DNA of 64,000 bases from JAJYSO01 sp964579505 (GCA_964579505.1 CAZOGC010000014.1:4646-68645); one strand, 5' to 3'. Numbered from the stretch's first letter, positions 33,857-42,171 are shown. Notes: generated from the letters alone by a model not told the origin. Program-made: numbers and translations.

Positions 33857-35773
33857 TTAGGATTGTTTTGGTATGATGTAGGTGTTTTGAGCGGTAAGTA
33901 CTACCTCTTTTTTGTCTACCATTATCTTGAGTGTAAATAGAATCAAATCTTCAGAAAAAGGTAATGTGGCGGTTAAGGTTTTTGAATCGAGTTCTTTTTG
34001 TATTAATGCTTGGGCAATGGCTTTTCTAATCTGTTTTACACGTTTTAAATTATTGGCAGGCGAAGTTATTTCTTTTTGACAGACAGAACACTTCTCGCAA
34101 GGTTTTTCTCGTATCTCACCAAAATATTGTAGTAAGTAGATAGTTTTACAAATTCTATCTTCTTCTATGTAATTAATAACTTCATCTATCTTGTGCTTTT
34201 TATTCCGGTAATATTTTTTTAGATAGGGAATAAGTGGGTTGATGGTAATATTGTCTTCTCTGGGTACTAAAAAAACAACAGTAGCATCTTGATCAGCTAG
34301 CGTGAGGTCAATAACGTCTAGCTTTTCTAGTTTTTGTAATAACGTATTAATTTGTGTTCTACTAAGCTTGGTTTTTTCTTGTAAGGCTTTTATATTAACG
34401 GTAGTTTTAAAATCAAAAAAACCACCCTGCATGCGTAGCAATGAATGCACAAGTGTTTTAAATTGAATATGTTGTTCTAAAAATGTATATAAATTACGAT
34501 TGGTAATTTTAAAAGAAAGAGCCGTACGTTGATTAAATTCTCGAGAGAGTGATAACACATCCAATTGATCCAGAAATCGTAAAATGTTATAAGCTAAGTA
34601 AGTATTAAATCCGTACGTTTGACAGAAATTAAGAAAGTTAAAGTTGTGTATTTTTTCTTGACCTTCACCATAAGCTATAGACAAGTAGTTGCACAATTTT
34701 TTATATATGAGCTTTGTTTTTTCGGGGGTAGGAGCATTTTTTAAAAACTGATCTTTTAATTTTAAGATGTCATCATTATTATAAATAAGTAAGGCCTGAG
34801 CCGGTTTTTCATCACGCCCGGCGCGTCCCACTTCTTGGTAATAACTTTCTAAACTATCTGGTAAATGGTAGTGTACTACCTGTCGTACATTGGCTTTATC
34901 TATGCCCATACCAAAGGCGTTGGTGGCTACCATAACGCTGAATTTTTCTGCTTGCCATTGAGTCAATAGCTCTTTCTTCTTGTCGGCTGTCATTCCTCCG
35001 TGATAGGCTTCAGCAGAAATACCGTAGTTGTTTAAAATGTTTTTTAGTGTAAGGGTAAGTTTTCGACTACGTACGTAAATAATAGCCACTCCATCTTTAT
35101 TTTGTTTAAGAAATTGCTGTAGAACATAGTTTTTGTCTTCGCTTTTCTTTACGAGTAAGGCAATATTATTTCTGGCAAAACTCATTTTTACCAATTCAGC
35201 AGTTTCTAGCAACAGATTTTCTTTAATATCTTGTAATACCCTATCCGTAGCAGTGGCAGTTAAAGCAATAAACGGGATGTTTGTAAATAACTCCTTTAAG
35301 ATATTTATTTTTCGGTAGGCCGGCCTAAAATCGTGTCCCCATTCTGAAATGCAATGCGCTTCGTCTATAGCCACCAAACTAAGGTTCATTTGGGGCAATC
35401 GTTCTATGATGATTTCTTGCTGTAAGCGTTCGGGTGAAAGATATAGAAACTTGTAGTTTCCGTATTGGCAGTTATCTAATTTGATGAGCAATTCTTTATA
35501 AGACAATGATCCTCCCAACATCATGGCTTTAATACCGCGATCTTGTAAACTTTTTACTTGGTCTTGCATTAAAGATATAAGAGGTGAAATAACCAAGCAT
35601 AGTCCCTCTCGTTGAAGAGCCGGTATTTGAAAACAAATAGATTTTCCGCCGCCGGTAGGTAACAAGGCAATCACATCTTTTTGTTCATGAAGATGTTTGA
35701 TGACCTGTTCTTGCGCCGGTCGTAGGCTGTCGTGCCCCCAGTATTTTTTTAAAAGTTCATTTGGAGAGGGCAT
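33857..35773 (-). CDS. recQ: ATP-dependent DNA helicase RecQ
   Basis: 638-residue superfamily 2 helicase for recombination and fork repair. Seen: motif 0 and I (LRPAQEQVIKHL, LLPTGGGKSICFQIPAL), DEAH box in AIDEAHCISEWGHDFRPAY, TATATDRV, VATNAFGMGIDKANVRQVVHY, QEVGRAGRDEKPAQ, and an RQC zinc region with CEKCSVC. The C-terminus after about residue 540 is short; no clear HRDC domain is seen. The start overlaps the AAA ATPase gene by 17 bp, suggesting translational coupling. Confidence 0.95.
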   Translation of the reverse strand: MPSPNELLKKYWGHDSLRPAQEQVIKHLHEQKDVIALLPTGGGKSICFQIPALQREGLCLVISPLISLMQDQVKSLQDRGIKAMMLGGSLSYKELLIKLDNCQYGNYKFLYLSPERLQQEIIIERLPQMNLSLVAIDEAHCISEWGHDFRPAYRKINILKELFTNIPFIALTATATDRVLQDIKENLLLETAELVKMSFARNNIALLVKKSEDKNYVLQQFLKQNKDGVAIIYVRSRKLTLTLKNILNNYGISAEAYHGGMTADKKKELLTQWQAEKFSVMVATNAFGMGIDKANVRQVVHYHLPDSLESYYQEVGRAGRDEKPAQALLIYNNDDILKLKDQFLKNAPTPEKTKLIYKKLCNYLSIAYGEGQEKIHNFNFLNFCQTYGFNTYLAYNILRFLDQLDVLSLSREFNQRTALSFKITNRNLYTFLEQHIQFKTLVHSLLRMQGGFFDFKTTVNIKALQEKTKLSRTQINTLLQKLEKLDVIDLTLADQDATVVFLVPREDNITINPLIPYLKKYYRNKKHKIDEVINYIEEDRICKTIYLLQYFGEIREKPCEKCSVCQKEITSPANNLKRVKQIRKAIAQALIQKELDSKTLTATLPFSEDLILFTLKIMVDKKEVVLTAQNTYIIPKQS

Positions 35774-36308
35774 CTTTTGTTTTCTTCAAAATAAAATCAA
35801 CACGAGCTTCTACCGATATTTTGGGCACTTCAATAATGTTATACCCAAGGTTCTGGTAGGCATTTCTCAAAAAATATTGAATCTTTTTAGCTTCTTCTAA
35901 AGATTCATAGCGTTCGTTGTCTGAATTATAGATATCCTCCCAAATAGGGAAGAAGAAAATTTGATCATAACGAAAATTTTGGTCTGCCTCTCTAAAATTT
36001 TGAGGAACAGCTTCGTTTTTATATTCCATATATGCACTCACATCCGGAATACCTCGATCAAGAAAACAGAAATCCTCGGTAAAGGTGTCGGTCTTTTTGT
36101 ATTGCGCAATACGTCCTTCTAATAATTTTTGACTGAACAACAGCGGGTCGGTTAAAAAAAGTTGTGTAATTCCTTGTTGTTGAGCTTCTAGCGTTACTTG
36201 TCGTGATACTTCTTCTAAACAACAACATCCTTTTTTTACAAGCGCTTGCAGGGTGGTTGATTTTCCCGTTCCCGGACCACCGGCCAAAACAATTTTATAG
36301 GTAGGCAA
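35757..36308 (-). CDS. AAA_28-type P-loop ATPase/kinase-like protein
   Basis: 183-residue P-loop protein: Walker A GGPGTGKST (about residues 10-18), FLDRGIPDVSAYMEY as a DxxIP-type substrate segment, and a C-terminal region with VEARVDFILKKT. It resembles AAA_28/NadR-like nucleotide kinases; the substrate is unknown. Start codon TTG at 36308. It overlaps recQ by 17 bp, so both are probably translated from one message, although a functional link to the helicase is inference. Confidence 0.83.
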   Translation of the reverse strand: MPTYKIVLAGGPGTGKSTTLQALVKKGCCCLEEVSRQVTLEAQQQGITQLFLTDPLLFSQKLLEGRIAQYKKTDTFTEDFCFLDRGIPDVSAYMEYKNEAVPQNFREADQNFRYDQIFFFPIWEDIYNSDNERYESLEEAKKIQYFLRNAYQNLGYNIIEVPKISVEARVDFILKKTKDALSK

Positions 36309-36361
36309 AATGTGCGTTTTATAGATTGAGAGAGCAATTTAATAAAATACTGGAATAACCC

Positions 36362-36369
36362 TATATTTG
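36362..36369 (+). promoter_or_regulatory. Probable -7 box of the DUF493 gene
   Basis: TATATTTG, 22 nt before the ATG, exact to consensus; no TTG at the usual spacing. Confidence 0.42.
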
Positions 36370-36391
36370 TAGCTCGAAAAGACCCTACTTT

Positions 36392-36685
36392 ATGGCCGAT
36401 AAAAAGAAAACAGAAGAATTTTATGCTAACTTAAAGCGTAAACTTGAAGAGTCATCATCGTGGCCTACCGTTTATTTGTACAAATTTATTGTACCGGCAT
36501 CTAGTCAAAAAATTGCGGAAATAGAAGAGATTTTTGATGGATTAGATGCAGAAATCGCGATAAAAAATTCTTCTAAAGGGAGTTATACCAGTGTTTCTAT
36601 TCGAGTTAAAATGGAATCACCTAATCATGTAATTGCTAAATATAAAGAAGTGGGGCAAAAGGTAGCAGATGTAATATCGCTGTAA
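36392..36685 (+). CDS. DUF493 family protein (YbeD-like)
   Basis: 97-residue protein of the DUF493/UPF0250 family, an ACT-like alpha-beta fold. Seen: WPTVYLYKFIVPASSQKIAEIEEIF and KGSYTSVSIRVKMESPNHVIAKYKEV, the family's two conserved blocks. E. coli YbeD is linked to lipoylation or regulation by its neighbours, but no function is proven. It is divergent from the AAA ATPase gene by 83 bp and is followed by an inverted repeat that may terminate it. Confidence 0.88.
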   Translation: MADKKKTEEFYANLKRKLEESSSWPTVYLYKFIVPASSQKIAEIEEIFDGLDAEIAIKNSSKGSYTSVSIRVKMESPNHVIAKYKEVGQKVADVISL

Positions 36686-36710
36686 ACACGACCGTTATAA
36701 CATGTTTTAT

Positions 36711-36740
36711 AGGCTAATTTGGCAGTTTTAAAATTAGCCT
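36711..36740. repeat. 10-bp inverted repeat inside the DUF4290-murA promoter
   Basis: AGGCTAATTT (36711-36720) and AAATTAGCCT (36731-36740) are perfect inverted arms with a 10-nt loop. The left arm covers the -33 TTG and the right arm ends exactly where the -7 box begins. It could be the terminator hairpin of DUF493, an operator, or both. Confidence 0.75.
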
Positions 36741-36748
36741 TATATTTG
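36719..36748 (+). promoter_or_regulatory. Promoter of DUF4290-murA
   Basis: TTG at 36719-36721, 19-nt spacer, TATATTTG at 36741-36748. Predicted start near 36753, leader about 72 nt to the TTG start codon of the DUF4290 gene. Confidence 0.72.
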
Positions 36749-36824
36749 TTTCCACAAACTTCTTAAATTTCGGTCTATCCGAGATTCTGATAATAACATA
36801 CTTACACATATTTAATTTTCTATT

Positions 36825-37478
36825 TTGACTACTAGTTTAGAATACAACTCAGAGCGCACTAGGCTTATTATTCCTGAATATGGCCGACATATTCAAAAAA
36901 TGGTAAAACAAGCCGTAGAGGAAAAAGATGATAAAAAACGTAATGAAATGGCTAATGCCATTATAGCTGTAATGGGAAATCTTTCCCCTCACTTGCGCGA
37001 TGTACCCGATTTTCAACATAAATTGTGGGATCAGCTTTTTACAATGAGCAATTACCAATTAGAGGTAGATGCTCCCTATCCTAAGCCTACTCTTGAAGAA
37101 TTAAAAAGACATCCTGCTCCGTTGCACTATCCTGAAAATAATCCGAAGTATCGTTTTTATGGAAATAATATAAAACGAATGATAGACGAAGTAAAAGAGT
37201 GGGACGATGGTGATAAAAAAGAAGGCTTGGTGATGGCAATAGCTAACCATATGAAGAAATGTTATCTCAATTGGAATCGCGATACCGTAGACGATAAAAT
37301 TATTTTTAATCATTTGTATGAACTTAGTGATGGTAAGATAAATCTTAAACAAGAAGGGGAAGATTTGAGTGCGGTAGCTGATTTGATAAATACTACCAAT
37401 AACAATAGTAACAGCAACGGAAAACACTACAAATCAAAGAAGAAAAAATACCGAAATAAAAACAGAAAGCGCCGTTAA
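36825..37478 (+). CDS. DUF4290 family protein
   Basis: 217-residue Bacteroidota-specific protein of unknown function. The conserved helical core runs from LEYNSERTRLIIPEYGRHIQ to about residue 185 with LSPHLRDVPDFQHKLWDQLF and NHMKKCYLNWN. The last 28 residues are an Asn/Ser-rich linker followed by a very basic tail (KSKKKKYRNKNRKRR), which suggests binding to nucleic acid or acidic lipid. Start codon TTG at 36825. It is the first gene of a unit with murA, 179 bp downstream; I recall the DUF4290-murA pairing from other flavobacteria. Confidence 0.85.
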   Translation: MTTSLEYNSERTRLIIPEYGRHIQKMVKQAVEEKDDKKRNEMANAIIAVMGNLSPHLRDVPDFQHKLWDQLFTMSNYQLEVDAPYPKPTLEELKRHPAPLHYPENNPKYRFYGNNIKRMIDEVKEWDDGDKKEGLVMAIANHMKKCYLNWNRDTVDDKIIFNHLYELSDGKINLKQEGEDLSAVADLINTTNNNSNSNGKHYKSKKKKYRNKNRKRR

Positions 37479-37562
37479 ACAAGGACTTTCAAATTGGTAT
37501 AACTCTGTCTTTAAAGGCAGATTTAGGATGTTTTATGCATCCGAATTATTAAACAGGTTACC

Positions 37563-37586
37563 CGAAAATTAATTTTTTAATTTTCG
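37563..37586 (+). repeat. AT-rich hairpin between DUF4290 and murA
   Basis: CGAAAATTAA / TTAATTTTCG, perfect 10-bp arms with a TTTT loop. There is no T run directly after, so it is a weak terminator at best; it may instead attenuate murA or protect the upstream message. Confidence 0.55.
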
Positions 37587-37623
37587 AGATTCCTGTTTTT
37601 TACATGAAATGCAAAAAAACACG

Positions 37624-37641
37624 TTTATTTACGTAAATAAA
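37624..37641. repeat. 18-bp perfect palindrome before murA
   Basis: TTTATTTACGTAAATAAA is its own reverse complement and ends 16 bp before the murA ATG. In RNA it would sit next to the start codon; in DNA it has the form of a dimeric repressor site. No protein is known to bind it. Confidence 0.6.
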
Positions 37642-37657
37642 ATAGAAAAAATAAGCT

Positions 37658-38968
37658 ATGGCAACTTTTCAAATAGAAGGCGGACACCCTCTTAAAGGAG
37701 AGATAACTCCACAAGGAGCAAAAAATGAGGCATTACAAGTTTTATGTGCAACGTTGTTGACCTCAGAAAAAGTAACGATTCATAATATTCCAGATATACG
37801 AGATGTCAATAAACTTATTACCATTCTGGAAAGTATTGGCGTTACTATTGAAAAATTAGGGAGGGGGAGCTATAGTTTTCAAAGTCATAATTTGGATTTT
37901 GAATACTTACAGAGTCAAGAGTTTAGACAAGATGCAGGTAGCTTGCGTGGCTCTATTATGATTGTAGGACCATTGCTAGGTAGATTTGGAAAAGGGTATG
38001 TGCCTAGACCCGGTGGCGATAAGATCGGCCGACGTAGATTAGACACGCATTTTGAAGGGTTCATCAACTTGGGCGCAAAATTTGAATACAATGCAGAAGA
38101 GGGCTTTTACAGTGTAGTTGCCCCACAAGGATTAACCGGAAAATACATGCATTTAGAGGAGGCGTCGGTTACCGGAACCGCCAATATTATTATGGCAGGA
38201 GTATTGGCTAAAGGAAAGACAACTATTTACAATGCAGCGTGTGAGCCTTATATTCAGCAACTATGTGTTATGCTGGTGGCTATGGGGGCCACAATAGAAG
38301 GTATAGGCTCTAATTTACTCACTATTTATGGGGTAGAAGAATTGCATGGGGGTAGCCATAAGATTTGGCCGGATATGATAGAAATTGGTTCGTGGATTGG
38401 ATTAGCAGCTATGACACAGAGTGAAATAACCATAAAAAATGTGGGCTGGGAAAAATTAGGTCTTATTCCTAATGCGTTTAGAAAACTGGGAATAACCGTA
38501 GAGAAAATTGGAGACGACATTCATATTCCGGCTCATACAGATGGTTACGAAGTACAAAGTTTTATTGACGGTTCTATTATGAACTTGAGTGATGCTCCAT
38601 GGCCGGGTTTAACCCCGGATATTATCAGTATCTTATTGGTAGTAGCGGCACAAGCCAAGGGCAGTGTGTTGATACACCAAAAAATGTTTGAGAGCAGACT
38701 GTTTTTTGTTGATAAATTGATAGATATGGGCGCTAAGATTATTTTATGCGACCCACATAGAGCTACTGTAATCGGGTTAGATTTTTCTACCCCATTAAAA
38801 GCAACCACGATGAGTAGCCCTGATATTAGGGCAGGTATTGCATTGCTCATCGCAGCACTTTCTGCAGAAGGCACCTCTACTATTCACAATATTGAACAGA
38901 TAGATAGAGGGTATGAAAATATAGATGAAAGACTTCGTAAACTAGGGGCTAAGATAAAGCGCCTTTAA
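37658..38968 (+). CDS. murA: UDP-N-acetylglucosamine 1-carboxyvinyltransferase MurA (Asp active-site variant)
   Basis: 436-residue enzyme that adds enolpyruvate to UDP-GlcNAc, the first committed step of peptidoglycan synthesis, in the cytosol. Lys22-Asn23 (GAKNEAL) and the inside-out barrel motifs are present. The catalytic loop reads RPGGDKIGRRRLDTHF: Asp121 (codon 38018-38020) stands where most enzymes have the fosfomycin-reactive Cys. The same Cys-to-Asp change in other lineages keeps activity and gives intrinsic fosfomycin resistance. ATG at 37658. Full length, second gene after DUF4290, followed by a bidirectional terminator. Confidence 0.96.
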   Translation: MATFQIEGGHPLKGEITPQGAKNEALQVLCATLLTSEKVTIHNIPDIRDVNKLITILESIGVTIEKLGRGSYSFQSHNLDFEYLQSQEFRQDAGSLRGSIMIVGPLLGRFGKGYVPRPGGDKIGRRRLDTHFEGFINLGAKFEYNAEEGFYSVVAPQGLTGKYMHLEEASVTGTANIIMAGVLAKGKTTIYNAACEPYIQQLCVMLVAMGATIEGIGSNLLTIYGVEELHGGSHKIWPDMIEIGSWIGLAAMTQSEITIKNVGWEKLGLIPNAFRKLGITVEKIGDDIHIPAHTDGYEVQSFIDGSIMNLSDAPWPGLTPDIISILLVVAAQAKGSVLIHQKMFESRLFFVDKLIDMGAKIILCDPHRATVIGLDFSTPLKATTMSSPDIRAGIALLIAALSAEGTSTIHNIEQIDRGYENIDERLRKLGAKIKRL

Positions 38969-38993
38969 TTTATTGTCAAAAATTGAACAGTAA

Positions 38994-39017
38994 AAAAGCC
39001 CCACATTTGGGGCTTTT
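38994..39017. terminator. Bidirectional terminator between murA and DUF2059
   Basis: AAAAGCCCCA (38994-39003) / TGGGGCTTTT (39008-39017), 10 bp, loop CATT, with T-rich flanks in both directions. It separates convergent units. Confidence 0.82.
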
Positions 39018-39034
39018 GTTGTAAAAGAACAGGG

Positions 39035-39448
39035 TTACTTAGTATACTCTTTTAAAACCGGTAGCAGACGCTCACTAAGCTGCTGACTCCGATTGGCGGT
39101 ACGTTTTCTGATAAGGGGTAATTTTTTTTGAATTTCTTGTCCCATTGGGGAGGTATAAAAATTTAATAACGCATCTACTTCCTCTTTGGTAAGAATGTCT
39201 AGGTAGATGTTTACCAACTCACTGCAAAAACGTTTAACTTGTCGCTTCAATTCTGCTTTAAAAGCTTCTTGTTTATCTGCGGGAATGTAAGCCATCATCT
39301 TGTTTAATAAAGGGTTGACAAGTGAGTCCGGCCCGGATTCAATTTTAACGAGCTTCTTTACCTTTTGGGTATAAGAAGCGTCATAAATTTGTGCAGTTGC
39401 AGAAAAGCTTATAAAGAGTAACGCAAAGAGTACAACAAGTTTTTTCAT
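39035..39448 (-). CDS. DUF2059 domain exported protein
   Basis: 137-residue protein with a signal peptide (KKLVVLFALLFISFSATAQ) and a helical DUF2059 domain: LLNKMMAYIPADKQEAFKAEL, LVNIYLDILTKEEVDALLNFY, TSPMGQEIQKKLPLI. Function unknown; expected in the periplasm. It begins 15 bp after the glyA stop and is probably cotranscribed with it. Confidence 0.87.
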   Translation of the reverse strand: MKKLVVLFALLFISFSATAQIYDASYTQKVKKLVKIESGPDSLVNPLLNKMMAYIPADKQEAFKAELKRQVKRFCSELVNIYLDILTKEEVDALLNFYTSPMGQEIQKKLPLIRKRTANRSQQLSERLLPVLKEYTK

Positions 39449-39463
39449 TGTTCAATAATTCAG

Positions 39464-40741
39464 TTAGCTTTTAAATAGCGGACGGTCAGCCATCATCTCA
39501 CGTACTTCTTGTTTAATAGTGCGTGCTGTGTTCTCATTATCAATATCGGTAATTACACGATCTATATAAGAAGCAACAGTTTCCATATCTTTTACTTCCA
39601 ACCCACGGGTTGTTATGGCCGGAGTACCAATTCTAATTCCGGAAGTAATAAATGGTGATTGATCATCAAATGGTACCATGTTTTTATTTACCGTAATACC
39701 GGCTTTCCCCAAGGCATCTTCGGCTTGTTTTCCGGTTACGTTTTTGTTGCGCAAGTCTAACAATAATAAATGATTGTCTGTTCCGCCAGAAACTACATGG
39801 TAGCCCTTATCAACAAACAGTTTAGCTAATGCTTGTGCATTTTTCTGTACGTTTTTAACGTAGGTTAGGTAATTGTCTGTCAGAGCCTCTCCTAAGGCCA
39901 CCGCTTTAGCGGCAATAACATGCTCTAACGGACCTCCTTGGTTGCCCGGAAAAACAGAACTGTTTATCAAAGAAGACATTTTCTTGAGTTTTCCACTCTT
40001 GAATTTTTTCCCAAATGGATTCTCAAAATCTTTACCAATAATAATCATTCCTCCACGAGGACCACGGAGAGTCTTGTGGTTAGTGGTGGTTACAATATGG
40101 CAATGAGGAACAGCATCAGAAATTAATCCGCGGGCAATTAATCCCGCCGGATGTGCAATATCAGCTACTAAGAGTGCATTGTTTTCATCGGCTATTTCTC
40201 GGAATCTTTTATAATCTATATCGCGAGAATAAGCAGAGGCTCCGGCAATAATTAGTTTAGGTTTTTCGCGATGAGCCGTTTCGGCTAAAGCTTTATAATC
40301 AATTAAACCGGTTTCTTTTTCTACTCCGTAGAAGGCTGTTTGGTATAGTTGTCCTGAAAAATTTACGGGCGAACCGTGGGTAAGGTGTCCTCCTTCAGAG
40401 AGATTAAACCCTAAGATCTTGTCTCCCGGGTTTAGACAAGCAGCATACGTTTCCATATTAGCCTGAGAACCGGAGTGAGGTTGCACGTTAACATATTCTG
40501 CGCCAAATAGTTCTTTGGCGCGCTCTATTGCTAGGCTTTCCACTTGGTCTACTACTTCACAGCCGCCATAATAACGTTTTCCGGGGTAACCTTCAGCATA
40601 TTTATTAGTCAATACAGACCCCATGGCTTCAAGCACTTGTTCACTTACAAAATTTTCACTGGCAATAAGCTCTAAGCCCATTTTTTGGCGGTCTTTTTCA
40701 GCCGCAATGAGATCGAATATTTTTGTATCTCGTTTAATCAT
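39464..40741 (-). CDS. glyA: Serine hydroxymethyltransferase
   Basis: 425-residue PLP enzyme converting serine and tetrahydrofolate to glycine and 5,10-methylene-tetrahydrofolate. Seen: GLELIASENFVSEQV, NKYAEGYPGKRYYGG (residues 46-60), the PLP Lys223 in TTTNHKTLRGPRGG, and GIRIGTPAITTRG near the C-terminus. ATG at 40739-40741. It supplies one-carbon units for the folate-dependent enzymes in this window (Fmt). Length typical. Confidence 0.96.
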   Translation of the reverse strand: MIKRDTKIFDLIAAEKDRQKMGLELIASENFVSEQVLEAMGSVLTNKYAEGYPGKRYYGGCEVVDQVESLAIERAKELFGAEYVNVQPHSGSQANMETYAACLNPGDKILGFNLSEGGHLTHGSPVNFSGQLYQTAFYGVEKETGLIDYKALAETAHREKPKLIIAGASAYSRDIDYKRFREIADENNALLVADIAHPAGLIARGLISDAVPHCHIVTTTNHKTLRGPRGGMIIIGKDFENPFGKKFKSGKLKKMSSLINSSVFPGNQGGPLEHVIAAKAVALGEALTDNYLTYVKNVQKNAQALAKLFVDKGYHVVSGGTDNHLLLLDLRNKNVTGKQAEDALGKAGITVNKNMVPFDDQSPFITSGIRIGTPAITTRGLEVKDMETVASYIDRVITDIDNENTARTIKQEVREMMADRPLFKS

Positions 40742-40805
40742 ATTTAACAGGTTTTAAAAGTAATTTAAAAAATAAAACAGCCCGGCTTACCAAGAGGAAA
40801 AATTA

Positions 40806-40813
40806 TATATTTG
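40806..40813 (+). promoter_or_regulatory. Probable -7 box of fumarylacetoacetase gene
   Basis: TATATTTG, 27 nt before the ATG; no TTG at the usual distance (the sequence there reads GGCTTA). Confidence 0.4.
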
Positions 40814-40840
40814 ACAACAATTCGTTAATCAATACTTTAT

Positions 40841-42130
40841 ATGATTATAAAAGCAAATAATCCTCAGCGTAAAACGTGGCTTGAGACAGCCAAATATACT
40901 GATTTTCCTATACAAAATATTCCTTTTGGTGTTTTCCTGACTACAGATGATATAATTACAGTAGGCACGCGAATTGGCAACTATGCCATAGACCTTTCTG
41001 CACTACATCAATTGGGCTATTTTGATGATATTTTGATGCCTGACGACGTTTTTTTGCAAGATAGTTTAAATGATTTTATCTCATTAGGAAGAAAAAAATG
41101 GCGCTTGGTGCGTGATCGAATCGCTGAAATTTTTGGTAAAAATAGCGATGGATTGCAATATAATGAAGAACACAGAGCCCATGTGTTATACAATATTGAC
41201 GAGGTAGAGATGCAGCTTCCTGTGAGAATAGGTGATTACACCGACTTTTATTCGAGTAAGGAACACGCTTTTAATGTGGGCAAAATGTTTCGCGGGGCAG
41301 AAAATGCACTTCAACCCAATTGGTTGCATATTCCGGTGGCATATCATGGTAGAAGTTCTTCTATTATTCCCAGTGGTATTCCGGTACATCGTCCTCAAGG
41401 ACAAAAGATGCCAAAAGGAACGGATACGCCTATTTTCGGCCCTTCCCGCCATGTTGATTTTGAATTAGAAATGGCTTTTATTACAACTGACGGAAACCCA
41501 ATAGGAGAGCCCATACCGGTAGAGGAAGCTGAAGATTATATTTTTGGAATGGTATTGTTTAATGATTGGAGCGCACGTGATATTCAGCGATGGGAATATG
41601 TTCCGTTAGGCCCTTTTTTGGGAAAAAACTTTGCCTCAAGTATTTCTCCTTGGATTGTTACTTTAGATGCGTTAGAACCCTTCCGTACCGAAGGTCATAA
41701 ACAAGAGAAGGAGCCTCTACCTTATTTACAAATTAAAGACAAAAGAACATTTGATATTAATTTGTCGGTAGCTTTACAACCCGAAGGAAGCGAAGAGACG
41801 ATGTTGAGTAAGAGTAATTTTAAATATTTGTATTGGAATATGAGTCAACAGATAGCTCATCATACTGTAAATGGATGTCCTATTAATAGTGGCGATATGA
41901 TGGCTAGTGGCACTATTTCGGGCAAGACACCAAATAGTTTAGGTTCTATGTTAGAACTCTCTCAAAATGGAGAAACCCCGGTACAACTAAAAGACGGAAG
42001 TGATCGGCGTTTTCTTGAAGATAATGATACGGTCATTATTCGTGGATATTGTAAGAATAATGAGGTGAGGATTGGGTTTGGAGAAGTGCGTTCTAAACTG
42101 CTTCCAATTTTTACAAAGGCAAAAAAATAA
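40841..42130 (+). CDS. fahA: Fumarylacetoacetase
   Basis: 429-residue enzyme hydrolysing 4-fumarylacetoacetate to fumarate and acetoacetate, the last step of tyrosine catabolism. Seen: the N-terminal SH3-like domain (IPFGVFLTTDD), DYTDFYSSKEHAFNVGKMFRG with the catalytic His, YHGRSSSIIPSGIPVHRPQGQ, the metal site in DFELEMAFI, FNDWSARDIQRWEYVPLGPFLGKNFA, and SGTISG. The upstream pathway enzymes (HppD, HmgA) are not in the window. Monocistronic, ends at a shared terminator. Confidence 0.95.
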   Translation: MIIKANNPQRKTWLETAKYTDFPIQNIPFGVFLTTDDIITVGTRIGNYAIDLSALHQLGYFDDILMPDDVFLQDSLNDFISLGRKKWRLVRDRIAEIFGKNSDGLQYNEEHRAHVLYNIDEVEMQLPVRIGDYTDFYSSKEHAFNVGKMFRGAENALQPNWLHIPVAYHGRSSSIIPSGIPVHRPQGQKMPKGTDTPIFGPSRHVDFELEMAFITTDGNPIGEPIPVEEAEDYIFGMVLFNDWSARDIQRWEYVPLGPFLGKNFASSISPWIVTLDALEPFRTEGHKQEKEPLPYLQIKDKRTFDINLSVALQPEGSEETMLSKSNFKYLYWNMSQQIAHHTVNGCPINSGDMMASGTISGKTPNSLGSMLELSQNGETPVQLKDGSDRRFLEDNDTVIIRGYCKNNEVRIGFGEVRSKLLPIFTKAKK

Positions 42131-42151
42131 CACCTTAACGTGCTTTTCTTA

Positions 42152-42171
42152 CTATTAAAAGCTATTAAAAG
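42152..42171 (+). repeat. Perfect 10-bp tandem duplication
   Basis: CTATTAAAAG twice in a row, directly before the terminator stem that follows fahA. It looks like a small slippage duplication. Confidence 0.6.

Noticed and set aside
37101..37427. 108-codon antisense frame within the DUF4290 gene
   Set aside because: Hydrophobic shadow of AT-rich codons; the sense frame has a recognised domain and promoter.
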